5,971 nt of DNA from Prevotellaceae bacterium. GTDB lineage: Bacteria > Bacteroidota > Bacteroidia > Bacteroidales > UBA932. This document shows, one piece after another, positions 1 to 5,892 of this stretch. Below the pieces are notes generated by a model. It saw nothing but the letters and a program-made list of their open reading frames with translations. It was not told the origin of the DNA and did not search any database. The stretch covers positions 1 through 5,971 of the forward strand of contig JAIRKV010000050.1 of the NCBI GenBank assembly GCA_031259935.1, given 5' to 3'. Numbering within the stretch: the first letter of the stretch is position 1; the number at the start of each line of letters is the position of its first letter. A program made the position numbers and the translations under genes.

Positions 1-557
1 TTGTAAAAAACTTCAGCCTCGAGCGTGCGGTAAAATCGGGCGCAAAGTTTAATCCCGAAAAAGCGCGATGGTTCAATCAGCAGTATCTCAGGCAAAAAAG
101 CAACGAAGAACTTGCAAATTTGTACCTGCCGATATTAAAATCGAAAGGAATAAATGCTGATGATAACTATGTTGCAACAGTTTGCGGACTTGTGAAGGAA
201 CGTGCAACATTTATAAATGATTTTTGGAATTTGTCATCGTATTTCTTCATTGCGCCTGAAACTTACGACTCAAAAGCAACAAAAAAATACTGGTCTGCCG
301 AAACGCCTCAACAATTACAAAAGATAATTGAAATTATTGATACCGAACCTTTCGACAAAGAAAAAACCGAACATGCAGTTCATACGTGGATTGCCGATAA
401 CGGACTGAAACCGGGAAATGTGATGACTGCTTTTCGAATCTGTATTGCAGGAGCGGCAATGGGAGCAAACATGTTTGATATTGTTGAACTTATAGGTAAA
501 CACGAAACCGTACGGCGCATAAAAAAAGCGATTAGCGTGATGAATGATTATATATAA
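1..557 (+). CDS. gltX: Glutamyl-tRNA synthetase, C-terminal part (5' end outside window)
   Basis: Class I aminoacyl-tRNA synthetase that charges tRNA-Glu with glutamate in the cytoplasm. The reading frame is open from the window edge (first full codon at 3) to TAA at 555-557, giving 184 visible residues of a protein normally about 500 long. What remains is the region after the catalytic Rossmann fold: a stretch resembling the family pattern FS-ER-K-GAKF-EKA-WFN (visible residues about 4-26), then the helical anticodon-binding domain. Near the end, KPGNVMTAFRICIAGAAMG followed by MFDIVELIGKHETVRRI matches the conserved GltX C-terminal pattern (G-vm-alR-a-tG ... lf-i...lG-e...Ri). A proline common after the second glycine of that pattern is alanine here. 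The HIGH and KMSKS catalytic motifs would lie upstream, outside the window. An internal TTG at 120 is not a real start, because homologous sequence continues upstream of it. Non-discriminating activity (also charging tRNA-Gln) cannot be judged from this piece. Confidence 0.93.
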   Translation, partial: VKNFSLERAVKSGAKFNPEKARWFNQQYLRQKSNEELANLYLPILKSKGINADDNYVATVCGLVKERATFINDFWNLSSYFFIAPETYDSKATKKYWSAETPQQLQKIIEIIDTEPFDKEKTEHAVHTWIADNGLKPGNVMTAFRICIAGAAMGANMFDIVELIGKHETVRRIKKAISVMNDYI

Positions 558-568
558 AAAATTTTCGG

Positions 569-592
569 ATATTTATTTATAAATATTTTTTT
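569..592 (+). terminator. Weak AT-only hairpin plus T-run after gltX
   Basis: Twelve bases after the gltX stop, ATATTTA (569-575) can pair with TAAATAT (580-586) across a 4-base loop. Seven T residues follow (586-592). The geometry is that of an intrinsic terminator, but the stem has no G-C pair and the whole gap is AT-rich, so chance is a serious alternative. If real, it would separate gltX from the ddl-prmC-recX cluster. Confidence 0.25.
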
Positions 593-628
593 ACTTTTAC
601 AAAAATATTAATTTAACAAGCACAAAAC

Positions 629-1612
629 ATGAAAAATATAGCAATTATTGCAGGCGGAAACTCATCCGAATACGAAATTTCGCTGAAAAGCGCCAACCAA
701 ATAATGTCGGCTGTCGACAGGCAAAAATTCAATCCTTTTCCGGTTATAATTAAAGGCTCGAAATGGACTGTTAAACAAGACAATAAAGCAGAAATCGATA
801 TAGATAAAAACGATTTTTCATTCACCGAAAACGGAATAAAAATAAATTTCGACTGCGCCTATGTAATGATTCACGGCACGCCCGGCGAAGATGGAAAATT
901 GCAGGGATATTTTGACATGATACAATTGCCGTATTCAACCTGCAACGTTTTAACATCGGCGCTTTCGTTTAATAAATACGCATGTAAATCGTATCTGGCA
1001 ACCGCCGGAATTTGTATGCCGAAAGGAATACAGATATTGCAAGGCGAAAAAATTGATGCCGACAGCATTGTGCGAAATCTTGGATTGCCGGTATTTGTGA
1101 AACCTAACGAAGGCGGTTCGAGTTTCGGAATCAGCAAGGTGAAATCGGCGAACGATTTGCAGGCTGCTGTTGATGAAGCTTTTAAAGAAGACAAATCGGT
1201 AATTGTCGAAGAATTTATCGAAGGACGTGAACTTACCTGCGGAATGATGAAAACAGGCGATCGAGAACTGCTGTTTCCGATAACCGAAATAATTTCGCAA
1301 AACGAATTTTTCGATTACGACGCCAAATACAACGGACAGTCGCAGGAAATAACGCCTGCAAATATTTCGGAAGAAGCCGCACATTTGGTTCACGATGTTT
1401 CATCGCTGATTTATGATAAAATGCGTTGCAAAGGACTTGTGCGCATTGATTATATTTACAGTCGCGGAAAACTGTATTTTCTTGAAATAAACATTGCTCC
1501 GGGAATGACAGCCCAAAGCCTTGTGCCTCAGCAAATTTGCGCAATGGGCGAAACATTGACAAATATAATTACGCTGCAAATTGAAGATTTACTGAAAAAT
1601 TCATATTTGTAA
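629..1612 (+). CDS. ddl: D-alanine--D-alanine ligase
   Basis: Cytoplasmic ATP-grasp enzyme that joins two D-alanines, using ATP, to make the dipeptide MurF adds to the peptidoglycan precursor. It has 327 residues, a normal length. Seen in order: N-terminal AGGNSSEYEISL (8-19), where Glu14 aligns with E. coli DdlB Glu15; HGTPGEDG (82-89); the ATP-grasp segment FVKPNEGGSSFGISKV (156-171); VEEFIEG (193-199); FFDYDAKYNG (227-236), with Tyr234 at the position where DdlB has Tyr216; RID (272-274); and LEIN..PGMT (285-294), whose Asp274, Glu286 and Asn288 match the Mg2+ ligands. A tyrosine rather than phenylalanine at 234 indicates D-Ala-D-Ala rather than D-Ala-D-lactate specificity. HGTPGEDGKLQGYFDM and DAKYNG..QEITPA look typical of Bacteroidales Ddl. 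The residue after Asn288 is Ile, where the family signature expects Ser, Thr or Pro. The ATG at 629 puts the conserved AGG motif at the expected distance; no Shine-Dalgarno site is visible. prmC starts 4 bases after the stop, suggesting co-transcription. Confidence 0.96.
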   Translation: MKNIAIIAGGNSSEYEISLKSANQIMSAVDRQKFNPFPVIIKGSKWTVKQDNKAEIDIDKNDFSFTENGIKINFDCAYVMIHGTPGEDGKLQGYFDMIQLPYSTCNVLTSALSFNKYACKSYLATAGICMPKGIQILQGEKIDADSIVRNLGLPVFVKPNEGGSSFGISKVKSANDLQAAVDEAFKEDKSVIVEEFIEGRELTCGMMKTGDRELLFPITEIISQNEFFDYDAKYNGQSQEITPANISEEAAHLVHDVSSLIYDKMRCKGLVRIDYIYSRGKLYFLEINIAPGMTAQSLVPQQICAMGETLTNIITLQIEDLLKNSYL

Positions 1613-1616
1613 TAAA

Positions 1617-2465
1617 ATGACTGTTGCGGAAGTTGCCGATAAAATAAAATTAAAATTGCATCAACAGTTTAATGCAAACGAAATAAGACAAATAACTCTG
1701 TTGCTGTTACGGCATTTTTGGCAAATTTCAGAAACGGAATTTTATATTGAAAAACAAAAAAAACTTAATGAGCAGTTTGATACATCTTTTTTGCAATCAT
1801 TGAATTTGTTGCAACAGCACACTCCGATACAGTACGTTATAAGCACAGCCGAATTTTACGGATTGAAATTTTCGGTTGATGAAAACGTTCTCATTCCGCG
1901 TCCCGAAACAGAAGAACTTGTAAATTGGATAATTACTGAAAATAAAGGTATTAAAACAATTATCGACATTGGAACAGGAAGCGGATGTATTGCCGTTGCA
2001 CTTGCAAAAAATATGAAACACACAAAAATGTATGCTCTCGACATCTCGGAAAAAGCGATAAAAAAAGCCGAACAAAATGCTGAAAATAACGATGTTTGCA
2101 TTGATTTTTTCTGTAATGATATTTTGTCCGAAAATGATTTCACGCAAATAAAATTCGACTGTATTGCAAGCAATCCGCCGTACGTGTGCGAATCCGAAAA
2201 GGCGAAAATGAAACAAAATGTTCTTAATTTTGAACCACATTCGGCATTGTTTGTTCCCGATAGCGATGCGTTGAAATTTTACAGAGCAATTGCCGATTTT
2301 GCAATATTGCATCTTGCCGACAAAGGAAAAATTTACGTTGAAATAAACGAAAATCTTGCAGAAGAAACGCAAAATTTATTCAAACAAAAAGGATTTGGAT
2401 ATACCGAATTGAAAAAAGATTTAAACAATAAAAACAGAATGTTAAAAATTAAATTTACCGATTGA
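1617..2465 (+). CDS. prmC: Peptide chain release factor N5-glutamine methyltransferase
   Basis: SAM-dependent methyltransferase (PrmC/HemK) that methylates the glutamine of the GGQ motif in release factors RF1 and RF2, improving translation termination. It has 282 residues, full length for the family. The N-terminal helical domain covers about 1-80 and includes the region that docks the release factor. It is followed by VLIPRPETEELV (91-102), a hallmark of PrmC. The SAM-binding motif I is IDIGTGSGCIAVALA (116-130) and the acidic end of the second strand is ALDIS (140-144). The catalytic NPPY is at 186-189, in IASNPPYV. NFEPHSALF (204-212) and a C-terminal KDLNNKNRML (267-276) also fit the family. 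The ATG at 1617 lies 4 bases after the ddl stop. The stop TGA (2463-2465) overlaps a possible TTG start of recX. A prmC-recX pairing is, as I recall, common in Bacteroidota, which supports both assignments. Confidence 0.96.
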   Translation: MTVAEVADKIKLKLHQQFNANEIRQITLLLLRHFWQISETEFYIEKQKKLNEQFDTSFLQSLNLLQQHTPIQYVISTAEFYGLKFSVDENVLIPRPETEELVNWIITENKGIKTIIDIGTGSGCIAVALAKNMKHTKMYALDISEKAIKKAEQNAENNDVCIDFFCNDILSENDFTQIKFDCIASNPPYVCESEKAKMKQNVLNFEPHSALFVPDSDALKFYRAIADFAILHLADKGKIYVEINENLAEETQNLFKQKGFGYTELKKDLNNKNRMLKIKFTD

Positions 2466-2476
2466 GTTTATTGAAA

Positions 2477-2938
2477 ATGAAACAGACAACGCCCGAAGAA
2501 GCATTAATGCGATTGCAAAAACTTTGCAGTGTTTACGAAAAATGCACTTACGATATTCGTAAAAAACTGATTGAATATAAAACAGAATCATCAAAAACTG
2601 AGGAAATAATACAAAAACTGCAAGCCTCAGGTTTCATCGACGACTGCCGTTTTGCACATTTTTTTGTACGCACAAAACATAATATATCAAAATGGGGAAA
2701 ACAAAAAATTGAATATCAACTTCGTGCAAAGCAAATATCCGAAACGGTTATAGCAAAAGCGCTCGGCGAAATATCCGACGAGTTGTACGGTAAAACCATT
2801 GCCGAAGAACTTGCAAAGAAAATGCGAACAACAAAAGCATCATCACAGTCGGAACTTGTTGCCAAATTAATGAAATTTGCACTTTCGCGCGGATATGACT
2901 TTTCGGTTTCGTATGAAACAATTAAAAATATGCTTTAA
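2477..2938 (+). CDS. recX: Regulatory protein RecX
   Basis: Small helical protein of the RecX family, which binds RecA filaments and modulates homologous recombination and the SOS response. From the ATG at 2477 it has 153 residues, usual for Bacteroidota RecX. Recognisable parts: an N-terminal three-helix repeat with EEALMRLQKLC and YEKCTYDIRKKL (8-31); the family's best signature FIDDCRFAHFFV (53-64) followed by NISKWGKQKIEYQL (69-82); and a C-terminal repeat ending KLMKFALSRGYDF (130-142), matching the usual kl-rfL--RGF pattern. The frame also allows a TTG start at 2462, which overlaps the prmC stop and adds five residues. I prefer the ATG because the family signature begins about seven residues in and ATG is by far the commoner start, but there is no ribosome-binding site to decide it. 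It probably shares a transcript with prmC. recA is not in the window, and neighbourhood alone does not prove the function. Confidence 0.88.
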   Translation: MKQTTPEEALMRLQKLCSVYEKCTYDIRKKLIEYKTESSKTEEIIQKLQASGFIDDCRFAHFFVRTKHNISKWGKQKIEYQLRAKQISETVIAKALGEISDELYGKTIAEELAKKMRTTKASSQSELVAKLMKFALSRGYDFSVSYETIKNML

Positions 2939-2954
2939 GTCCGTTTTATTCCTG

Positions 2955-5309
2955 TCAAAACAGATTATAATTAGCTTTAACAGTCTCATTTTCACTTTCG
3001 ACATCAGCATTTTCGGCATCGGTTGTATCTGCTGTATCGCAATTAAAATCAGATGTGATATTTACAGGTTTTTCAAAAACATCGTTTTTTGAAACATTAA
3101 GACGACTGTCGTTAATAACTTTTTGCATAAAAATTCCCCAGACAGGTAATGCCATGTTGGAACCGCCGCCAAGCGCAAGACTCGAAAAGTGTATGCTTCT
3201 GTCTTCGCCTCCAACCCAGACTCCGCCTGCAAGTTTAGGCGCTGTTCCCATAAACCAGCCATCCGACTGACTGTTTGATGTTCCTGTTTTTCCGGCAATT
3301 TGTCCTTCGGGAATATACAGTGTTCGCAAACGTCTTGCAGTTCCGTGATTGACTACGCCCTGCATCAAATTCAGCATAAGATATGCCGTTTCCGAACTTA
3401 TCGCTTCTCGGCTTTCGGGTACGAATGTACTAATAATATTTCCTTTGCTGTCTTCAATTTTAGTTACAAAAAACGGTTCGATATGAACTCCTTTATTGGC
3501 AAACGTTGCAAAGGCTCCAACCATTTCGAAAGGTGAAACATCGGCGCTGCCCAGGCACAATGGATAAACAGGATCCAGATAACTGTGAATTCCCATTCGA
3601 TGACACATGTCGGCTAATGCCTGCGGTCCGAATATTTCTATCAACTGTCCCGAAATCCAGTTATCGCTCAAAGCCAGAGCTTTTTTCAATGTCATCATTT
3701 TTCCGCGATGTTCTTCTCTTGTTGTGCTTTTGGGTTCCCAAAATTCGCCCGGCTTGTATTCTATGCGCGGCTGCACGCAAGGCAATTCCGAACACGGATT
3801 ATAACCTTCCTGCATTGCCAAAGTATATAAAAACGGTTTTATTGTTGAACCTGCCTGCCGTTTTCCCTGATAAACGGCATCGTATTTGAAATATTTGAAA
3901 TTTATTCCGCCCACGTAGGCTTTTATATATCCTGTTTGAGGTTCGACTGCCATAAAACCTGCACGCAATAACGATTTACAGTAAAGTATCGAATCGCGCG
4001 GAGTCATTACCGTATCTTTGTTGCCTTTTTCCCACGAAAAAACGGTCATTTTTGATGGTTCGTCAAATGATTTCAGTATTTCGGAATGTGAAAAACCTGC
4101 TTTTGACAGTTCTCTGTAACGGTCGCTTTGCTTTATTGCTGCTGCAATGATATTGTCAATTTCTTTTTTAGTCAGGTCGGTAAACAATTGTTTTCTTGCT
4201 TTTATTTCTCTGTCGAATTTAGGCTGTAAATCTTTTCCCAAATGTTCTTCTACTGCCTGTTCGGCATAACGCTGCATTCGTGAATCTATTGTTGTGTATA
4301 TTTTCAAACCATCGCGGTCGAGGTTATAGTTTTCGCCGTTGCTTTTTATGTTTTTGCCGCACCAGCCGTAAAGCGGATTATTTTCCCACTGATATAAATC
4401 GTATTGATAGTCGGCATCGCCGGCATAGTTGCTTCGTTCGGGCTTTTTTGCGTTCATTATGCGTTTAAGCATTTCGCGAAAATAAGGAGCCAGACCGCTG
4501 GTATGATCCTGCTGGGAATATTTGGACATATCGACAGGAATATTTTTTATCGAATCGCTTTCGGACTGTGATATAAATCCATATTTGCACATTTGCGAAA
4601 TTACATGATTGCGGCGTTTAAGCGCTCTTTCAGGATTGCGAACAGGGCTGTACATTGTAGGTCCGTTTACCAGTCCTACCAAAACGGCGGCTTCCTGAAT
4701 ATTCAAATCGGCAGGTTCTTTTTTAAAAAATGTCTGGCTTGCGGCTCTTATTCCGAAAGCATTACTGCCAAACGGAACAGTATTAAAATACATCGCTATT
4801 ATTTCTTCTTTGGTATAACTTCGTTCAATTTTCACGGCTGTAACCCATTCCTGCAATTTTTGTATTATGCGTTTTAGTTTATTTGTCGAGCGTTCCGAAA
4901 AAAGATTCAATGCAAGTTGCTGAGTTATTGTGCTGCCTCCGCCTCCGCCGGCTCTGTTTCCTCCGATAATCGTTTTGATAAAAACGCGCGCAAGACTGTT
5001 AAAATCTATTCCCGAATGGCTGTAAAAACGAATATCTTCGGTTGATATAAGTGCGTTTACAAGATTGGGCGACAGATCTTCATAATTTACAGGCGAGCGA
5101 TTTTCGATATGAAATGTTCCAAGCGTAACGCCATCGGCAGAAATAATGCTGGTTGCAAGTTTTCGCTGAGGATTTTCCAAATCCTTGAATGATGGCAACT
5201 GACCGAAAAGACCTGTCATTACCAGCAAAATCATTAATACCAGCAAAACAAACGGAGCGAAAAAAATAATACGGCACCATTTAATTATTTTAGTTTTTGA
5301 AATTTTCAT
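2955..5309 (-). CDS. mrcA: Class A penicillin-binding protein 1A (glycosyltransferase/transpeptidase)
   Basis: Bifunctional inner-membrane enzyme that polymerises lipid II into glycan strands and crosslinks their peptides on the periplasmic side. It has 784 residues. A basic N-terminus and one membrane segment (about 14-33) anchor it. The GT51 domain follows: EDIRFYSHSG (91-100, catalytic Glu91), GGSTITQQLALN (124-135), KLQE (151-154, second Glu at 154), KEEIIAMYFN (167-176) and KRRNHVI (231-237). The transpeptidase domain has SxxK as STIK (488-491, nucleophile Ser488), SDN (548-550) and KTGT (674-677), all intact. The last 40 or so residues are rich in Asp, Glu and Asn and lie beyond the catalytic domain. 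In the fourth GT motif the usual ILE is IIA (Ala172), which I believe is common in this phylum. The frame stays open upstream to an ATG at 5393, but I chose the ATG at 5309: the extra 28 residues would put odd, Cys/Tyr-rich sequence before a normal K-rich signal anchor, and they overlap the likely promoter. The gene converges on recX, with 16 bases between the stops. Confidence 0.96.
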   Translation of the reverse strand: MKISKTKIIKWCRIIFFAPFVLLVLMILLVMTGLFGQLPSFKDLENPQRKLATSIISADGVTLGTFHIENRSPVNYEDLSPNLVNALISTEDIRFYSHSGIDFNSLARVFIKTIIGGNRAGGGGGSTITQQLALNLFSERSTNKLKRIIQKLQEWVTAVKIERSYTKEEIIAMYFNTVPFGSNAFGIRAASQTFFKKEPADLNIQEAAVLVGLVNGPTMYSPVRNPERALKRRNHVISQMCKYGFISQSESDSIKNIPVDMSKYSQQDHTSGLAPYFREMLKRIMNAKKPERSNYAGDADYQYDLYQWENNPLYGWCGKNIKSNGENYNLDRDGLKIYTTIDSRMQRYAEQAVEEHLGKDLQPKFDREIKARKQLFTDLTKKEIDNIIAAAIKQSDRYRELSKAGFSHSEILKSFDEPSKMTVFSWEKGNKDTVMTPRDSILYCKSLLRAGFMAVEPQTGYIKAYVGGINFKYFKYDAVYQGKRQAGSTIKPFLYTLAMQEGYNPCSELPCVQPRIEYKPGEFWEPKSTTREEHRGKMMTLKKALALSDNWISGQLIEIFGPQALADMCHRMGIHSYLDPVYPLCLGSADVSPFEMVGAFATFANKGVHIEPFFVTKIEDSKGNIISTFVPESREAISSETAYLMLNLMQGVVNHGTARRLRTLYIPEGQIAGKTGTSNSQSDGWFMGTAPKLAGGVWVGGEDRSIHFSSLALGGGSNMALPVWGIFMQKVINDSRLNVSKNDVFEKPVNITSDFNCDTADTTDAENADVESENETVKANYNLF

Positions 5310-5331
5310 AAAATCAAAGTTTAATACGCGA

Positions 5332-5363
5332 CAAAAATAGCAAAAAACATTATAATAGCGAAA
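5332..5363 (-). promoter_or_regulatory. Candidate Bacteroidota-type promoter for the PBP gene
   Basis: Read on the - strand, TATTTTTG (5339 down to 5332) is an exact match to the Bacteroidota -7 consensus TAnnTTTG. A TTTC (5363 down to 5360) lies 20 bases upstream, a 3-of-4 match to the -33 element TTTG at the normal spacing. Transcription would begin near 5325, leaving a leader of roughly 15 bases before the ATG at 5309. Because the site falls within the longer in-frame extension, it also supports the shorter start. AT-rich DNA yields chance matches, hence moderate confidence. Confidence 0.45.
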
Positions 5364-5520
5364 TATAACTGATAAATACTTTGCGTATAACATTATTTTA
5401 CGGTATTTTGCAAAATCAGGTTAAAATATTCTGCGTTTATACGGTCGTTTCTTTTATCATTTTTTCACTGTTTATTTTTCCGGATTAACTCCGTTGAGCT
5501 CCGCTGCGCTCTTCTTAATA
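5364..5520. other. AT-rich non-coding stretch upstream of the PBP gene
   Basis: I see no credible gene here. It contains a perfect 12-base palindrome, ATTTTGCAAAAT (5405-5416), which could be a protein-binding site but has no known partner. A small G+C-rich island at about 5491-5511 contains GAGC (5496-5499) and GCTC (5508-5511) as a short inverted repeat. The island sits just before the composite repeat and may be part of its left flank. Confidence 0.5.
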
Positions 5521-5530
5521 GCGAAAAAAA

Positions 5531-5559
5531 TATCCCTTAGGGATAGAATGTTGGTAGAA
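5531..5559 (+). repeat. Hairpin + GGTAGAA module, type A, left end
   Basis: TATCCCTTAGGGATA (5531-5545) is a perfect 7-base-pair inverted repeat with a single central base. It is followed by GAATGTT and GGTAGAA (5553-5559). It forms the left inner end of the composite repeat. Confidence 0.7.
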
Positions 5560-5606
5560 ATGTTACCGCAACCAAAGGTTACGTGCGGAGCAGTGGCTGT
5601 TTTTCA
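5553..5606 (+). repeat. 54-base direct repeat, copy 1
   Basis: This stretch matches 5918-5971 at 48 of 54 positions. Both copies begin with GGTAGAA, have seven variable bases, then a 40-base core with two differences. The core contains AACC-AAA-GGTT (5570-5580). Outside it, CCGC (5566-5569) can pair with GCGG (5585-5588), leaving ACGT as a one-sided bulge. The variable first base (C in copy 1, T in copy 2) still allows pairing with G as a wobble, consistent with conserved RNA or single-strand structure. Confidence 0.85.
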
Positions 5607-5644
5607 AGTCATTTGCGGCAACCCGCACGTGATGCATAAAGAGA

Positions 5645-5691
5645 TGTTGTTTCTACCGAGCGATGCATTCCTAATGGAATGCGAAACAACA
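5645..5691. repeat. Large bulged hairpin containing an inverted type B module
   Basis: TGTTGTTTC (5645-5653) pairs perfectly with GAAACAACA (5683-5691). Directly inside the right arm is a second stem, GCATTCC (5665-5671) with GGAATGC (5676-5682) and loop TAAT. TACCGAGCGAT (5654-5664) is left as an 11-base bulge on one side. The 18 bases at 5651-5668 are exactly the reverse complement of 5907-5924 in the next unit, so stem and bulge together form a recurring module on the - strand. Confidence 0.75.
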
Positions 5692-5725
5692 CCGTCGGCA
5701 ACTCGCTCAACGTGTACGCTACCGT

Positions 5726-5757
5726 TTTTTTTACCAATATTCTATCCCTGCGGGACA
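5726..5757 (-). repeat. Hairpin + GGTAAAA module, type A, right end
   Basis: Read on the - strand from 5757, TGTCCCGCAGGGATA is followed by GAATATT and GGTAAAA. It mirrors the left-end module. The hairpin is imperfect (one mismatch in the outer arm), and GGTAGAA has become GGTAAAA. Confidence 0.65.
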
Positions 5758-5768
5758 AATCTCTTTGC

Positions 5769-5892
5769 AAAAAAAATGAAATAACGAACCACAAAAAACC
5801 TTATTTCCACCTTATTTCAAAAACAAAACAACCTTAGTAGAGCAAAAATAACACACAATCGCCAACCTTATTACCTTATTTTCATTGTTTCC
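5769..5892. other. AT-rich spacer between two repeat units, with iterated CCTTA motifs
   Basis: No gene is visible. CCTTATTT occurs at 5799 and 5810, CCTTATT at 5866 and 5874, and CCTTAG at 5832. The + strand here is rich in A and C and poor in G, unlike the neighbouring repeats. Whether the iteration is functional or simple-sequence drift cannot be told. Confidence 0.5.

Larger units (their letters stand above)
5521..5768. repeat. Composite palindromic repeat unit with imperfect terminal inverted repeats (MITE/REPIN-like)
   Basis: AGGGATAGAATGTTGGTA (5539-5556) recurs inverted at 5732-5749 with one mismatch in 18. The inversion extends outward in weaker form: GCGAAAAAAATATCCC from 5521 resembles GCAAAGAGATTTGTCCC read from 5768 on the - strand. 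Between the ends are nested inverted repeats: CGCAACCAAAGGTTACGTG (5567-5585), TGCGG/CCGCA (5614-5618/5623-5627) and a large hairpin at 5645-5691. An imperfect internal duplication is CGGCAACCCGC (5616-5626) versus CGGCAACTCGC (5696-5706), 10 of 11 identical, each soon followed by ACGTG. The unit is visibly richer in G+C than its flanks. It has no transposase and no convincing coding potential. The form suggests a short non-autonomous mobile element or a REP-type structured repeat; a structured RNA is also possible. No clear target-site duplication is visible. Confidence 0.7.

Noticed and set aside
592..599. TACTTTTA upstream of ddl as a Bacteroidota -7 promoter element
   Set aside because: It misses the final G of TAnnTTTG, and there is no -33 element at normal spacing. 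In such AT-rich sequence the match is not better than chance.
1797..2372. Long - strand open frame (191 codons) within prmC
   Set aside because: It is entirely antisense to a well-supported gene, is Phe/Cys-rich as expected from reading AT-rich coding DNA backwards, and has no family features.
2877..3092. + strand frame bridging recX and mrcA
   Set aside because: It overlaps both real genes out of frame and has no independent support.
5377..5410. TACTTTG (5377-5383) and TATTTTG (5404-5410) as + strand promoters firing into the repeat region
   Set aside because: Both have one spacer base instead of two between TA and TTTG, and no matching upstream element was seen. There is no gene downstream for them to serve.
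5494..5784. Open reading frame of 96 codons on the + strand across the composite repeat
   Set aside because: It lies entirely on inverted and direct repeat sequence, and its composition follows the palindromes. It has no domain or family I recognise. Open frames over such repeats are easily mistaken for hypothetical proteins.
5609..5794. Open reading frame of 61 codons on the - strand across the same repeat
   Set aside because: Same reason: it reads through the hairpin modules, has no recognisable domain, and opposes another spurious frame.
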